Positions 24,289 through 33,924 of a stretch of DNA of 38,930 nucleotides are shown here, one piece after another. Every line of letters begins with the position of its first letter. The stretch's first letter is position 1. This DNA is from Prevotella sp. CAG:924 (GTDB lineage Bacteria > Bacteroidota > Bacteroidia > Bacteroidales > Bacteroidaceae), in NCBI GenBank assembly GCA_000431975.1, contig HF988559.1:4202-43131 (forward strand), read 5' to 3'. Position numbers and translations under genes: made by a program. A model generated the notes under the pieces. It saw only the letters and a program-made list of their open reading frames with translations. It had not been told where the DNA came from and did not search any database.

Positions 24289-25860
24289 ATGAAACTGGAT
24301 AATAAAGAATTCGGATTTGACAACTTCGCCTCAGAGATGGCGAAGCTTAAGAATGAGAAGCATTTCGACTACCTTGTGACCATCGTCGGCGAGGATTTCG
24401 GCGAGGAAGGACTGGGTTGTATCTACATCCTGGAGAACACGCAGACCCATGAGCGTTGCTCAGTGAAGCAGATCGCCAAGCAGATGGGTGAGGACTATGT
24501 GATTCCCTCTGTGTTGAAGCTCTGGGCTGTCGCCGATCTGCTGGAACGCGAGGTATATGATTTCTTTGGAATCAAGTTCCTCGGCCATCCCGACATGCGC
24601 CGTCTTTTCCTGCGCAATGACTTTGAGGGCTATCCTCTGCGCAAGAACTACGACATGAGTCCCGAGAAGAACATGTACACGACGGATGATGACGTAGAGC
24701 TCGAGACCACCCAGGAGTGGTATATTGACGAGAATGGTGAGCTGAAGTCGAAGACTCATAACCTCTTCCATGACGATGCTTATGTATTGAACATCGGTCC
24801 GCAGCACCCCTCTACCCATGGTGTGCTCCGTCTGCAGACGGAGGTTAATGGAGAGACCGTAGAGCGCATCTATCCTCACCTCGGATATATCCATCGTGGT
24901 ATAGAGAAGCTGTGCGAGTCTTGCTCTTATCCTCAGACCCTGGCTTTCACCGACCGACTCAATTATCTGTCGGCCATGATGCACCGTCACGCTCTCGTGG
25001 GTGTCATCGAGGAGGCTATGGGCGTTGAGCTGAGCGACCGCATCCATTACATCCGTACGATCATGGACGAGTTGCAGCGTATAGACAATCACTTGCTCTA
25101 TACTGCCTGCTGCGCTCAGGACCTTGGTGCTCTCACCGCCTTCCTTTATGGAATGCGCGACCGTGAGCATGTGCTCAATGTGATGGAGGAGACCACCGGA
25201 GGACGACTGATCCAGAACTATTATAGAATAGGTGGCTGTCAGGCAGATATAGACCCGAACTTCGTGTCTAACTGCAAGAAGCTCATCAAGTATCTCCGTC
25301 CGATGGTACAGGAGTACCTCGATGTGTTCGGTGACAACGTCATCACACACAACCGTTTCGAGAAGATCGGCTACATGGACGAGAAGGACTGCATCAACTA
25401 TGCTGTTACCGGTCCTGCAGGCCGCGCTGCCGGTTGGAAGAATGACGTGCGCAAGTACCATCCTTATGATATGTATGACAAGGTGGACTGGAAGGAGATC
25501 ACCCTTACGGGTGGTGACTCCATGGACCGCTACTATGCTCACATCTATGAGATCTATCAGAGTCTCAACATCATTGAGCAGCTTGTCGACAATATTCCCG
25601 AGGGTGACTTCTACATCAAGCAGAAGCCTATCATTAAGGTTCCCGAAGGACAGTGGTACTTCTCTGTTGAGGGAGCAAGCGGCGAGTATGGCGTCTATCT
25701 CGACAGCCATGGCGACAAGAGTCCTTACCGTCTGAAGATGCGTCCAATGGGCCTCTCCCTTGTCGGCGCTATGGACAAGATGCTGCGTGGTGAGAAGATC
25801 GCCGACCTCGTGTCGACCTGCGCTGCTCTCGATATTGTAATCCCAGATATTGACAGATAA
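24289..25860 (+). CDS. nuoCD: NADH-quinone oxidoreductase fused subunits C and D
   Basis: This 523-residue protein joins the 30-kDa (NuoC, about residues 1-125) and 49-kDa (NuoD, about 160-523) subunits, which form the quinone-binding connecting arm. NuoC shows WAVADLLEREVYDFFGI and the HPDMRRLFLRNDFEGYPLRK signature. NuoD shows LNIGPQHPSTHGVLRL, YIHRGIEKL, FTDRLNYLS and MDELQRI. The C-terminal ALDIVIPDIDR corresponds to the usual conserved end. The fusion is native here, since the frame is continuous and the linker between the two parts (about 125-160) is acidic and short. It starts 9 bases after nuoB and ends 3 bases before nuoH. Confidence 0.96.
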   Translation: MKLDNKEFGFDNFASEMAKLKNEKHFDYLVTIVGEDFGEEGLGCIYILENTQTHERCSVKQIAKQMGEDYVIPSVLKLWAVADLLEREVYDFFGIKFLGHPDMRRLFLRNDFEGYPLRKNYDMSPEKNMYTTDDDVELETTQEWYIDENGELKSKTHNLFHDDAYVLNIGPQHPSTHGVLRLQTEVNGETVERIYPHLGYIHRGIEKLCESCSYPQTLAFTDRLNYLSAMMHRHALVGVIEEAMGVELSDRIHYIRTIMDELQRIDNHLLYTACCAQDLGALTAFLYGMRDREHVLNVMEETTGGRLIQNYYRIGGCQADIDPNFVSNCKKLIKYLRPMVQEYLDVFGDNVITHNRFEKIGYMDEKDCINYAVTGPAGRAAGWKNDVRKYHPYDMYDKVDWKEITLTGGDSMDRYYAHIYEIYQSLNIIEQLVDNIPEGDFYIKQKPIIKVPEGQWYFSVEGASGEYGVYLDSHGDKSPYRLKMRPMGLSLVGAMDKMLRGEKIADLVSTCAALDIVIPDIDR

Positions 25861-25863
25861 CAA

Positions 25864-26958
25864 ATGGACAAGACATATATTCTTTCCGGAATCGCCTCCT
25901 GGTTTGACGGTTTGCTGCGCAACACCTGTGGCCTGGGCGACTTTGCGACTATCCTTATCGAGTGTGTGCTCGTCGGCGTGCTTGTGCTGGCAGCTTACGC
26001 CGTGATAGCCATCATTCTGATTTTCATGGAACGTAAGGTGTGTGCCTACTTCCAGTGCCGTATCGGACCCGTCCGCGTAGGTCCGTGGGGACTGCTGCAG
26101 GTGCCGGCCGACGTGCTGAAGATGCTTATCAAGGAGATCTTCGGTGTCGACTCTTCCGATAAGTTCCTCTATTGGCTCGCGCCCTTCCTGGTGATCATCG
26201 CTTCAGTGGGCACGTTCTCCTTCCTCCCCTGGAACCAGGGTTGGGAAGTGCTCGACTTCAATGTCGGTGTGTTCCTCATCACAGCCATCTCTTCGATCGG
26301 CGTGTTGGGTATCTTCCTCGCCGGTTGGGGTTCCAACAACAAGTATTCTGTTGTTTCGGCAATGCGTGGTGCTGTGCAGATGATCTCTTATGAGATGTCT
26401 CTGGCTCTCTGTCTGATCTGCGCTGTCATCCTGACGGGTACGATGCAGATGAGCGGTATCGTCAGTGCACAGACAGGTCCATGGAACTGGCTGATCATTC
26501 AGGGTCACATCCCTGCCATCATCGCTTTCTTCGTATTCCTCATCGCAGGTAACGCTGAGGCCAACCGTGGCCCCTTCGACTTGGCAGAGGCAGAGAGTGA
26601 GCTGACGGCCGGTTATCACACGGAGTACAGTGGTATGGGATTCGGCTATTACTATCTGGCTGAGTATCTGAACCTCTTTGTCATCTCAGGTATTGCTTCT
26701 GCAGTATTCCTGGGTGGTTGGGCTCCGTTGAACATCGGCATAACGGGCTTTGACAATGTGATGGACATGATCCCCGGTTTCATCTGGTTCTTCGGCAAGA
26801 CCTTCTTCGTGGTATGGTTGCTGATGTGGATCAAGTGGACCTTCCCCCGTCTTCGTATCGATCAGATTCTGAAGCTCGAGTGGAAATACCTCATGCCCCT
26901 CATGCTTTGCGTGTTGGTGCTGACGACCATCGTCGTAGCCATGGGTTGGACCCTATAA
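25864..26958 (+). CDS. nuoH: NADH-quinone oxidoreductase subunit H
   Basis: NuoH anchors the peripheral arm to the membrane arm and forms part of the quinone chamber. The 364-residue protein has about eight transmembrane helices. Conserved segments include FMERKVCAYFQCRIGPVRVG near the N-terminus and the acidic loop FDLAEAESELTAGYHTEYSG, whose glutamates are thought to couple quinone chemistry to proton movement. KWTFPRLRIDQILKLEWKYL near the end is also typical. It is the last gene before an unusually long 126-base gap in the operon. Confidence 0.96.
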   Translation: MDKTYILSGIASWFDGLLRNTCGLGDFATILIECVLVGVLVLAAYAVIAIILIFMERKVCAYFQCRIGPVRVGPWGLLQVPADVLKMLIKEIFGVDSSDKFLYWLAPFLVIIASVGTFSFLPWNQGWEVLDFNVGVFLITAISSIGVLGIFLAGWGSNNKYSVVSAMRGAVQMISYEMSLALCLICAVILTGTMQMSGIVSAQTGPWNWLIIQGHIPAIIAFFVFLIAGNAEANRGPFDLAEAESELTAGYHTEYSGMGFGYYYLAEYLNLFVISGIASAVFLGGWAPLNIGITGFDNVMDMIPGFIWFFGKTFFVVWLLMWIKWTFPRLRIDQILKLEWKYLMPLMLCVLVLTTIVVAMGWTL

Positions 26959-27084
26959 ATAATAAGCTCATAGCTTAGGGCTTTTGGTCCGATAGTCGCG
27001 TGGTCTATATATATAATAAGGTATAGGATTTCGCGATAAGGCCAAGGTCCGTCGCTAGAGGCTCATAGCTCAAAACTTAATACA
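26959..27084 (+). repeat. Repeat-bearing spacer between nuoH and nuoI
   Basis: GCTCATAGCT occurs at 26966-26975 and again at 27061-27070, each followed by a related tail ending in CTT. GGTCCG also recurs (26986 and 27046). All other gaps in the operon are 21 bases or less. No ORF, promoter or terminator was found in it. Confidence 0.6.
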
Positions 27085-27621
27085 ATGGAAGATAACAAAC
27101 AATCATATTTCGGTGAGGTGAAGGCTGCCATGAAGACGCTCGCCGTGGGTATGAAGACTACCATCAAGGAGTACTTCACCCCGAAGAGCACTGAGCAGTA
27201 TCCTGAGAACCGTAAGACGACGCTGCATGTCAGTGCCCGTCACCGCGGCCGTCTGGTCTTCAACCGCAACGAGGACGGCTCTTACCTGTGCACTGCCTGC
27301 ACGATGTGTGAGAAGGCTTGTCCTAACGGTACCATTAAGATCACCTCACACATGGAGACTAATCCTGAGACGGGACGCAAGAAGAAGCAGCTTGACGACT
27401 ATCAGTACGATCTGGGCGACTGCATGTTCTGCGAGCTCTGCGTCAACGCCTGCAATTTCGGCGCTATCCGTTTCGTCAACGATTTCGAACAGGCCGTCTT
27501 CGACCGTTCCAAGCTCGTGCTGCATCTTGATAAAGAAGTGTACGACGGGGGCTCACTGCCCGGCTTGCTGGATGGCGGCGCTCCTCAGGAGATCGGTAAG
27601 TTTAACACGAAAACAAAGTAA
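27085..27621 (+). CDS. nuoI: NADH-quinone oxidoreductase subunit I
   Basis: NuoI is the ferredoxin-like subunit that carries clusters N6a and N6b. The 178-residue protein has two classical [4Fe-4S] motifs: CTACTMCEKACP (Cys69, 72, 75, 79) and CMFCELCVNACNF (Cys113, 116, 119, 123). The N-terminal amphipathic stretch (about 12-32) that lies on the membrane is present. In this operon, without NuoE/F/G, NuoI is the outermost electron carrier encoded and thus the likely entry point for electrons from an unknown donor such as ferredoxin; this is inference. Confidence 0.95.
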   Translation: MEDNKQSYFGEVKAAMKTLAVGMKTTIKEYFTPKSTEQYPENRKTTLHVSARHRGRLVFNRNEDGSYLCTACTMCEKACPNGTIKITSHMETNPETGRKKKQLDDYQYDLGDCMFCELCVNACNFGAIRFVNDFEQAVFDRSKLVLHLDKEVYDGGSLPGLLDGGAPQEIGKFNTKTK

Positions 27622-27626
27622 GCAGT

Positions 27627-28148
27627 ATGGCAAGTATAATTATGTTTTGCATCCTGGCCGTCGTCATTCTCGGATCGGCCGTGATGTGCGTGATGACGAA
27701 AAGCATCATGCGTTCAGCTACCTTCCTGCTCTTCGTCCTCTTTGGAGTGGCAGGCATGTACTTCCTGCTTGACTACACCTTCCTCGGCGCAGCGCAGATC
27801 GCTGTCTATGCCGGTGGTATCACGGTGATGTATATCTTCGCCATCAATCTGGTGTCGAAGCGTACACTCGAGAATCTGGTAGAACGTTTCAAAGGCACGC
27901 GGGTGCTCAGCGGTGCGCTGATCGCCCTCATCGGTCTCGTCATGGTGGCCGTTATTGTGCTGAAGAACAATCTCTTCAACGCTGTCGTTAGCGGCAGTCT
28001 GCAGGAGGTGCCCATGCAGAAGATTGGTGAGAGCATGGTCTCTTCAGGTAAGTACGGCTATGTGCTTCCCTTCGAGTTCATCTCCATCTTCATTCTCGCC
28101 TGCATCATCGGTGGTATTTTAATTGCACGAAAGGAGGACAAGAAATGA
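27627..28148 (+). CDS. nuoJ: NADH-quinone oxidoreductase subunit J
   Basis: NuoJ is a membrane subunit of 173 residues with five predicted helices. The third helix carries the conserved AAQIAVYAGGITVMYIFAI segment, which contains the pi-bulge involved in coupling. It begins 5 bases after nuoI and its TGA overlaps the nuoK start (ATGA), a sign of translational coupling. Confidence 0.93.
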   Translation: MASIIMFCILAVVILGSAVMCVMTKSIMRSATFLLFVLFGVAGMYFLLDYTFLGAAQIAVYAGGITVMYIFAINLVSKRTLENLVERFKGTRVLSGALIALIGLVMVAVIVLKNNLFNAVVSGSLQEVPMQKIGESMVSSGKYGYVLPFEFISIFILACIIGGILIARKEDKK

Positions 28149-28456
28149 ATGTACCTGTAATATTTTTCCTGGGTCTGAGTACGCTCCTGTTTTTCATCGG
28201 AGTGTTTGGCTTTGTGACACGTCGCAACCTGATCGTCATGCTCATCTCTATTGAGTTGGTGCTCAATGCGGTCGATCTCAACTTTGCCGTGTTCAACCGT
28301 CTGCTCTATCCCGGACAGTTCGAGGGCTTCTTCTTCACACTCTTCTCTATTGCCGTGAGTGCCGTAGAGACAGCTGTTGCCCTCGCTATCATCATCAACG
28401 TTTACCGTAATTATCACAGTGATCAGGTGAACAGTATCGAAAACATGAAATTCTAA
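28145..28456 (+). CDS. nuoK: NADH-quinone oxidoreductase subunit K
   Basis: NuoK is a 103-residue membrane subunit with three helices, related to MrpC. The two buried glutamates on the proton path are present: Glu37 in LISIELVLNAVDLNF and Glu75 in AVSAVETAVALAI. Length is normal. It overlaps nuoJ by 4 bases and is followed by nuoL after 7 bases. Confidence 0.95.
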   Translation: MNVPVIFFLGLSTLLFFIGVFGFVTRRNLIVMLISIELVLNAVDLNFAVFNRLLYPGQFEGFFFTLFSIAVSAVETAVALAIIINVYRNYHSDQVNSIENMKF

Positions 28457-28463
28457 TTGAGAG

Positions 28464-30431
28464 ATGGAATACAGTTATGCATTTTTGATCCTCCTTCTTC
28501 CCTTTGTGAGTTTCTTGATACTGGGACTCCTGGGAATGAAGATGAAGCCGAAAGTGGCAGGCATCGTGGGCACAGTGCTCATTGGTATGGTGTTCGCCAT
28601 GTCGCTCTATACGGCTTATGAATATTTCTTTGCTGTCGGCCGCGACTCGCAAACAGGTCTTTATCCGACGGTGACGGTGTTTAATATCACGTGGCTCCGT
28701 TTCACAGAGTTGCTGACGTTTAACATCGGTTTCCGCCTGACGCCAATCAGTGTGATGATGCTCGTTGTCATCACGACGGTCAGCTTCATGGTGCACATCT
28801 ATTCTTTCGGCTATATGGCTGAGCGCGATGATCAGTATAGAGCTCATGGCTATGAGAAAGGCTTCCAGCGTTTCTACGCTTTCCTCGGCCTCTTCTCTAT
28901 GTCAATGCTCGGACTGGTGGTTGCCACCAACATCTTTCAGATGTATCTGTTCTGGGAGCTCGTAGGTGTCTGCTCTTACCTGCTTATCGGTTTCTATTAC
29001 CCCAAGCACGCTGCCGTACATGCCTCTAAGAAGGCGTTCATCGTGACGCGTTTCGCCGACCTTTTCTTCCTCATCGGTATTCTGTTCTACAGCTTCTATG
29101 TAGGAACGTTCAACTACGATCTTACTACCGATCAGTCGCTGCCCGCCCATCTGGCAGGTGCCGCATGGATCCTGCCTACGGCGCTCTTCCTGATGTTTAT
29201 CGGTGGTGCCGGTAAGTCGGCCATGTTCCCTCTGCATATCTGGCTGCCCGATGCCATGGAAGGTCCTACACCTGTGTCGGCTCTTATCCATGCCGCTACG
29301 ATGGTGGTGGCCGGTGTCTACCAGGTAGCCTCTCTGCTGCCCATCTGGGTGAAATACGCTCCCGACCAGCTCCACTGGGTGGCCTGGATCGCAGCTTTCA
29401 CCGCATTCTATGCAGCTGCCGTTGCTTGTGCCCAGCGCGACATCAAGCGTGGCCTAGCCTTCTCCACCATCTCTCAGATCGCTTACATGCTCGTGGCACT
29501 TGGTGTCTGCACGGGTATCGGTGAGGAGACGGGTCTGGGTTACACAGCCGGTATGTTCCACCTGTTCACCCATGCTATGTTCAAGGCATTGCTCTTCCTC
29601 TGCTCGGGTGCAATCATCGTGATCATCGGTTCCAATTTCAAGGATTATATGGGTGGTCTGCATAAGTATATGCCTATCACCAATATCTGTTTCCTCATTG
29701 GCTGTCTTGCCATTGCAGGTATTCCTCCTTTTGCCGGCTTCTTCTCTAAGGATGCCATCATCGACGCGTGCAGCTTGCTGCCGGGTTGGCAGGGCGTGGC
29801 TCTGAAGTGGATCCTGACGGTTGTGGCAGGTATGACGGCTTTCTATATGTTCCGTCTTTATTATGTTATTTTCTGGGGACAGAGCTATTATGAGCTCGAT
29901 CCCGACCATCGCAAGAAGCCTGCTGAGGTGCCCTTCGTCATGTGGGGTCCACTGGTGTTCCTTGCCATCATCTCATGCGTGGCCGGATGGATTCCTTTCG
30001 GTCATTTCGTGAGTGCCAACGGAGAGAGCTTCAACATTGGCATCAACTGGGCCATTGCCGGCACGAGCATCGTTGCTGCCGTGGTGGGTATCGCCTTGGC
30101 TACGCTGATGTATGCTCCTAAGAAGAACCCCATCCCCGCATATCTCGAGCGTAAGTTGCCGCGTCTGCACAAGGCAGCCCTCAACCGCTTCTATATTGAT
30201 GATGCCTGGCAGTTCTTCACTCACAAGATTGTCTTCAGATTCTTCTCCATCCCCATTGCATGGTTTGATCGTCATGTCATTGACGGCCTGTTCAATTTTG
30301 CAGCCTGGGGCACACAGGAGGGAGGCGAGACCATTCGTCCCTGGCAGAGTGGCGACGTTCGTCAGTATGCTGTGTGGTTCATCACCGGTTCTGTCGCTCT
30401 TACGCTGATTTTGCTCTGCATCTATTTTTAA
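28464..30431 (+). CDS. nuoL: NADH-quinone oxidoreductase subunit L
   Basis: NuoL is the distal proton-pumping subunit of the membrane arm, homologous to Mrp antiporter subunits. The 655-residue protein has many hydrophobic helices, with conserved FWELVGVCSYLLIG (coupling Glu), GGAGKSAMFPLHIWLPDAM (Lys channel), PTPVSALIHAATMV and GIPPFAGFFSKD. The C-terminal part (after about residue 500) corresponds to the long lateral helix and last anchor helix, so the protein is full length. Confidence 0.96.
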   Translation: MEYSYAFLILLLPFVSFLILGLLGMKMKPKVAGIVGTVLIGMVFAMSLYTAYEYFFAVGRDSQTGLYPTVTVFNITWLRFTELLTFNIGFRLTPISVMMLVVITTVSFMVHIYSFGYMAERDDQYRAHGYEKGFQRFYAFLGLFSMSMLGLVVATNIFQMYLFWELVGVCSYLLIGFYYPKHAAVHASKKAFIVTRFADLFFLIGILFYSFYVGTFNYDLTTDQSLPAHLAGAAWILPTALFLMFIGGAGKSAMFPLHIWLPDAMEGPTPVSALIHAATMVVAGVYQVASLLPIWVKYAPDQLHWVAWIAAFTAFYAAAVACAQRDIKRGLAFSTISQIAYMLVALGVCTGIGEETGLGYTAGMFHLFTHAMFKALLFLCSGAIIVIIGSNFKDYMGGLHKYMPITNICFLIGCLAIAGIPPFAGFFSKDAIIDACSLLPGWQGVALKWILTVVAGMTAFYMFRLYYVIFWGQSYYELDPDHRKKPAEVPFVMWGPLVFLAIISCVAGWIPFGHFVSANGESFNIGINWAIAGTSIVAAVVGIALATLMYAPKKNPIPAYLERKLPRLHKAALNRFYIDDAWQFFTHKIVFRFFSIPIAWFDRHVIDGLFNFAAWGTQEGGETIRPWQSGDVRQYAVWFITGSVALTLILLCIYF

Positions 30432-30452
30432 TTTGTAAATAGAATAAAGAAA

Positions 30453-31982
30453 ATGACATTTCTAACATTATTCGTCGTCATACCCGTGCTGATGCTGATC
30501 TGTCTGTGGCTGAGCCGCAACGACAGTCAGGTACGCGCGACTATGTTCGTAGGCTCCACGGTGCTGCTGGCTTTGTCCGTTTATCTGGTCTTCGCCTTCA
30601 TCGGTGCCCGCCACAGCGGCATGTCTGCAGAGCAATATCCCATGCTCTTCGGTTGCGACATCCCTTGGTTTGAGCCGCTCCACATTCATTATCAGACGGG
30701 TGTGGATGGTATCTCCGTGGTGATGATCCTCCTTTCTTCCATCATTGTGTTCACAGGAACATTCGCTTCCTGGCAGCAGCACCCGATGCAGAAAGAGTAT
30801 TTCCTCTGGTTCACCCTTCTTTCTTCGGGTGTATATGGTTTCTTCATCAGCTGCGACCTCTTTACCATGTTCATGTTCTATGAGGTGGCGCTGATCCCAA
30901 TGTACCTGCTGATCGGTGTCTGGGGTACGGGTCCTAAGGAGTATTCAGCCATGAAGTTGACGCTGATGTTGATGGGTGGCTCTGCTTTCCTGATCATCGG
31001 TATTGTTGCCATCTATTTCTTCAACGGCCAGTACAGTGGTGTGTATACCATGGATCTGATGCAGATCGCACAGCTTCACGCCATCCCTGTAGCCATCCAG
31101 AAGGTGTTCTTCCCGCTGATCTTCATCGGCTTCGGTGTTCTCGGTGCCCTGTTCCCCTTCCACACATGGTCTCCCGATGGTCACGCTTCAGCCCCTACGG
31201 CAGTGTCTATGCTCCATGCCGGTGTGCTGATGAAGCTGGGAGGTTATGGCTGCTTCCGCATCGCCATGTTCCTGCTGCCCGACGCTGCCCGTGAGCTCTC
31301 TTGGATCTTCCTGATCCTGACGACAATCTCTGTCGTTTATGGTGCTCTCTCTGCCTGCGTTCAGACCGACCTGAAGTATATCAACGCCTACTCGTCAGTG
31401 TCTCACTGCGGTATGGTGCTCTTTGCTCTGCTGATGATGACGCAGACCGCTATCACCGGTGCCGTGCTGCAGATGTTGTCCCACGGTCTGATGACAGCCC
31501 TCTTCTTCGCTGTCATTGGTATGATCTACCACCGTTGCGGCACGCGTGACGTGCGTCAGCTGGGAGGTCTGATGAAGATCATGCCGTTCCTCTCCGTTGC
31601 CTATGTCGTTGCCGGTCTGGCCAACCTCGGTCTGCCTGGTTTCTCAGGCTTCGTGGCAGAGATGAACATCTTCGTCGGTTCTTTCGAGAATGCCGACACG
31701 TTCCATCGCGTGTGCACGATCATCGCATGTACCTCTATTGTCATCACCGCTGTGTATATCCTCCGCGTGGTGGGCAAGATCCTTTATCAGTCAGTACCCA
31801 ATGCAGAGTACTTCAAGCTCACCGATGCATCCTGGGATGAGCGCATCGCCGTAGGCGGACTGATCCTCTGCGTTGCCGGTCTCGGTCTTGCTCCTCTGTG
31901 GGCACAGAACGTGATCAACGATGCCGTAGGTCCTATCCTCCATCACATCGTTCCCACAGCTATCACGTATGCAGGTCTGTAA
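30453..31982 (+). CDS. nuoM: NADH-quinone oxidoreductase subunit M
   Basis: NuoM is a second antiporter-like proton-pumping subunit (509 residues, about 14 helices). Key segments are FYEVALIPMYLLIGVWG with the coupling glutamate, GALFPFHTWSPDGHASAPT, VSMLHAGVLMKLGGYG and NLGLPGFSGFVAEM. It starts 21 bases after nuoL and ends 15 bases before nuoN. No truncation is seen. Confidence 0.96.
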   Translation: MTFLTLFVVIPVLMLICLWLSRNDSQVRATMFVGSTVLLALSVYLVFAFIGARHSGMSAEQYPMLFGCDIPWFEPLHIHYQTGVDGISVVMILLSSIIVFTGTFASWQQHPMQKEYFLWFTLLSSGVYGFFISCDLFTMFMFYEVALIPMYLLIGVWGTGPKEYSAMKLTLMLMGGSAFLIIGIVAIYFFNGQYSGVYTMDLMQIAQLHAIPVAIQKVFFPLIFIGFGVLGALFPFHTWSPDGHASAPTAVSMLHAGVLMKLGGYGCFRIAMFLLPDAARELSWIFLILTTISVVYGALSACVQTDLKYINAYSSVSHCGMVLFALLMMTQTAITGAVLQMLSHGLMTALFFAVIGMIYHRCGTRDVRQLGGLMKIMPFLSVAYVVAGLANLGLPGFSGFVAEMNIFVGSFENADTFHRVCTIIACTSIVITAVYILRVVGKILYQSVPNAEYFKLTDASWDERIAVGGLILCVAGLGLAPLWAQNVINDAVGPILHHIVPTAITYAGL

Positions 31983-31997
31983 AAAATAAAAGAAGTC

Positions 31998-33461
31998 ATG
32001 AATATAGATTATAGTCAGTTTCTCCATATGATTCCCGAGGTGACGCTCACCGCCATCCTCCTGATCGTTTTTCTTGCCGACCTGTTCACGTCGAAGGCTT
32101 CAGGCGTCAGCAATGAGCGTAAGTGGTTCAACCCGCTGGTATGCGTTCTCCTGCTCGCCCATGTCTTCATCAACATCCAGCCGGTAGAGGCTGCTCAGAC
32201 GTTTGGCGGCATGTATGCCACCTCTCCGGCTGTAGGCATCATCAAGACGGTGCTTGCCCTCGGTACATTCATCGTTGTGCTCCAGAGCCGTGAGTGGCTT
32301 CAGCGCACCGACACGAATTTCAAGGAGGGTGAGTTCTACGAGCTGGTCGTAGCCACTCTGCTGGGTATGAACATGATGGTGTCGGCCAACCATTTCCTCC
32401 TCTTCTTCCTGGGACTGGAGATGGCATCCGTTCCTATGGCATGCCTCGTGGCATTCGACAAGTATCGTCACAACTCTGCGGAGGCAGGTGCTAAGTTCAT
32501 CCTCACCGCAACGTTCTCGAGCGGTGTGATGCTCTTCGGTATCTCCATGCTCTACGCTGCTGTAGGTACGCTCTATTTCGACGATGTCACCAGCCGTCTG
32601 AGTGTGTCTCCCCTGACCATTCTGGGTATGGTGTTCTTCTTCAGCGGTTTGGGCTTCAAGATCTCTCTTGTTCCCTTCCATTTCTGGACGGCCGACACCT
32701 ATCAGGGTGCGCCTACGACTGTCACCGGCTATCTGAGCGTTGTCTCTAAGGGTGCTGCCGCCTTTGCACTGTGCACCATCCTGATGAAGGTGTTTGCTCC
32801 GATGGTTGCTTATTGGCAGATCCTGCTGATGATCGTCATTGTGCTCTCCATCACCATCGCCAACCTCTTCGCTATCCACCAGCGCGACTTGAAGCGTTTC
32901 ATGGCCTTCAGTTCTATCTCGCAGGCTGGATACATTATGTTGGCTGTGCTTGGTGACAGCACTATGAGCGTTAGCTCCTTGACCTACTACGTGCTGATCT
33001 ACGTAGTGGCCAACATGGCAGTCTTCACCATCATCTCAGCTGTTGAGGAGCATAACAATGGTGTCGTTGATATGGATAGCTATTGTGGTCTGTATAAGAC
33101 CAATCCCCGTCTGGCTTTCCTGATGACATTGGCCTTGTTCTCTCTTGGCGGTATTCCTCCTTTCGCAGGAATGTTCTCGAAGTTCTTTGCCTTCATGGCC
33201 GCTCTCGATGGAGCACAGCTCTCATCGCCTATCGGTATGTGGCAGTATATCGTAGTGTTCATCGCCTTGGTCAACACGGTGATCTCACTTTACTACTATC
33301 TGCTGATCGTAAAGGCAATGTTCATTCGTCCCAACGAGCATCCGTTGCCCACGTTCCGCAGCCATGTCAACACACGTATGGCCCTTGCCGTTTGTACTCT
33401 CGGCATCGTCCTCTTCGGTGTTTGCAGCTACGTGTACGATTGGATTAGCCTTGCACTGTAA
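31998..33461 (+). CDS. nuoN: NADH-quinone oxidoreductase subunit N
   Basis: NuoN is the third antiporter-like subunit (487 residues, about 14 helices). It shows LGLEMASVPMACLVAFDK with the coupling glutamate, LVPFHFWTADTYQGAPTTVT, RDLKRFMAFSSISQAGYIML and GIPPFAGMFSKFFAF. It is the last gene of the operon. A hairpin terminator lies 43 bases downstream. No nuoE, nuoF or nuoG is present at either end of the operon. Confidence 0.96.
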   Translation: MNIDYSQFLHMIPEVTLTAILLIVFLADLFTSKASGVSNERKWFNPLVCVLLLAHVFINIQPVEAAQTFGGMYATSPAVGIIKTVLALGTFIVVLQSREWLQRTDTNFKEGEFYELVVATLLGMNMMVSANHFLLFFLGLEMASVPMACLVAFDKYRHNSAEAGAKFILTATFSSGVMLFGISMLYAAVGTLYFDDVTSRLSVSPLTILGMVFFFSGLGFKISLVPFHFWTADTYQGAPTTVTGYLSVVSKGAAAFALCTILMKVFAPMVAYWQILLMIVIVLSITIANLFAIHQRDLKRFMAFSSISQAGYIMLAVLGDSTMSVSSLTYYVLIYVVANMAVFTIISAVEEHNNGVVDMDSYCGLYKTNPRLAFLMTLALFSLGGIPPFAGMFSKFFAFMAALDGAQLSSPIGMWQYIVVFIALVNTVISLYYYLLIVKAMFIRPNEHPLPTFRSHVNTRMALAVCTLGIVLFGVCSYVYDWISLAL

Positions 33462-33503
33462 AAAAGAGTAGGGAGCATCCTTCCCTGCATCTAAGATAAA
33501 GCC

Positions 33504-33537
33504 AACGTCCCATCCGGTATTCCGGGTGGGACGTTTT
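33504..33537 (+). terminator. Terminator of the nuo operon
   Basis: A 14-bp stem (33504-33517 with 33522-33535, one G-T pair) closes a TATT loop. Four T residues follow. A smaller inverted repeat, AGGGA/TCCCT, sits between nuoN and this hairpin. Confidence 0.85.
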
Positions 33538-33893
33538 GGGTATTTATACGATGGCTTCATTTTCTTCTTGCAGGGAATAAGGGAAAGCTCTTTTCCAGCT
33601 GTCTACGGTTTGTCTTTTTGTGTCACCTATGCCGTCGGTTGTTCTTGAAGCTCAATTATTATAAGCTCGAAGGATTTCCTTATTGTTATGTTTGCATCTA
33701 AGTATAGGAGGCTGGTAGGAACAAATTGACGGACTATTGGGTAGATGACGGAAGATATCTCGGGTAAGACGATAGAATAAGAGGTTGCCGTTAATGACCG
33801 GTTCAGGCCGGAGAGAAAAGAATATATGGAAGTATGGATGACTTTCATGGCTGAGGGTAGGAGAGCATGGGTATTGGTTGTGAGGAGGAGATG
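33538..33893 (+). other. Gap with no recognised gene
   Basis: Two overlapping minus-strand open frames (33627-33848 and 33652-33933) show no signal peptide, domain or promoter and cross a terminator hairpin. Nothing else was recognised. Confidence 0.45.
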
Positions 33894-33924
33894 AAAAAAG
33901 CGGGGCCTTCACAGGTCCCGCTTT
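33894..33924 (-). terminator. Intrinsic terminator of candidate sRNA 1
   Basis: An 11-bp stem (33897-33907 with 33914-33924, one G-T pair) encloses TTCACA. On the minus strand the stem runs into six T residues. On the plus strand there is no T-tract after the stem beyond the paired TTT, so the minus direction is favoured. Confidence 0.8.

Noticed and set aside
24460..25863. 467-codon minus-strand frame opposite nuoCD
   Set aside because: It lies wholly antisense to a clear nuoCD and is an effect of codon bias in that gene, with no family motif.
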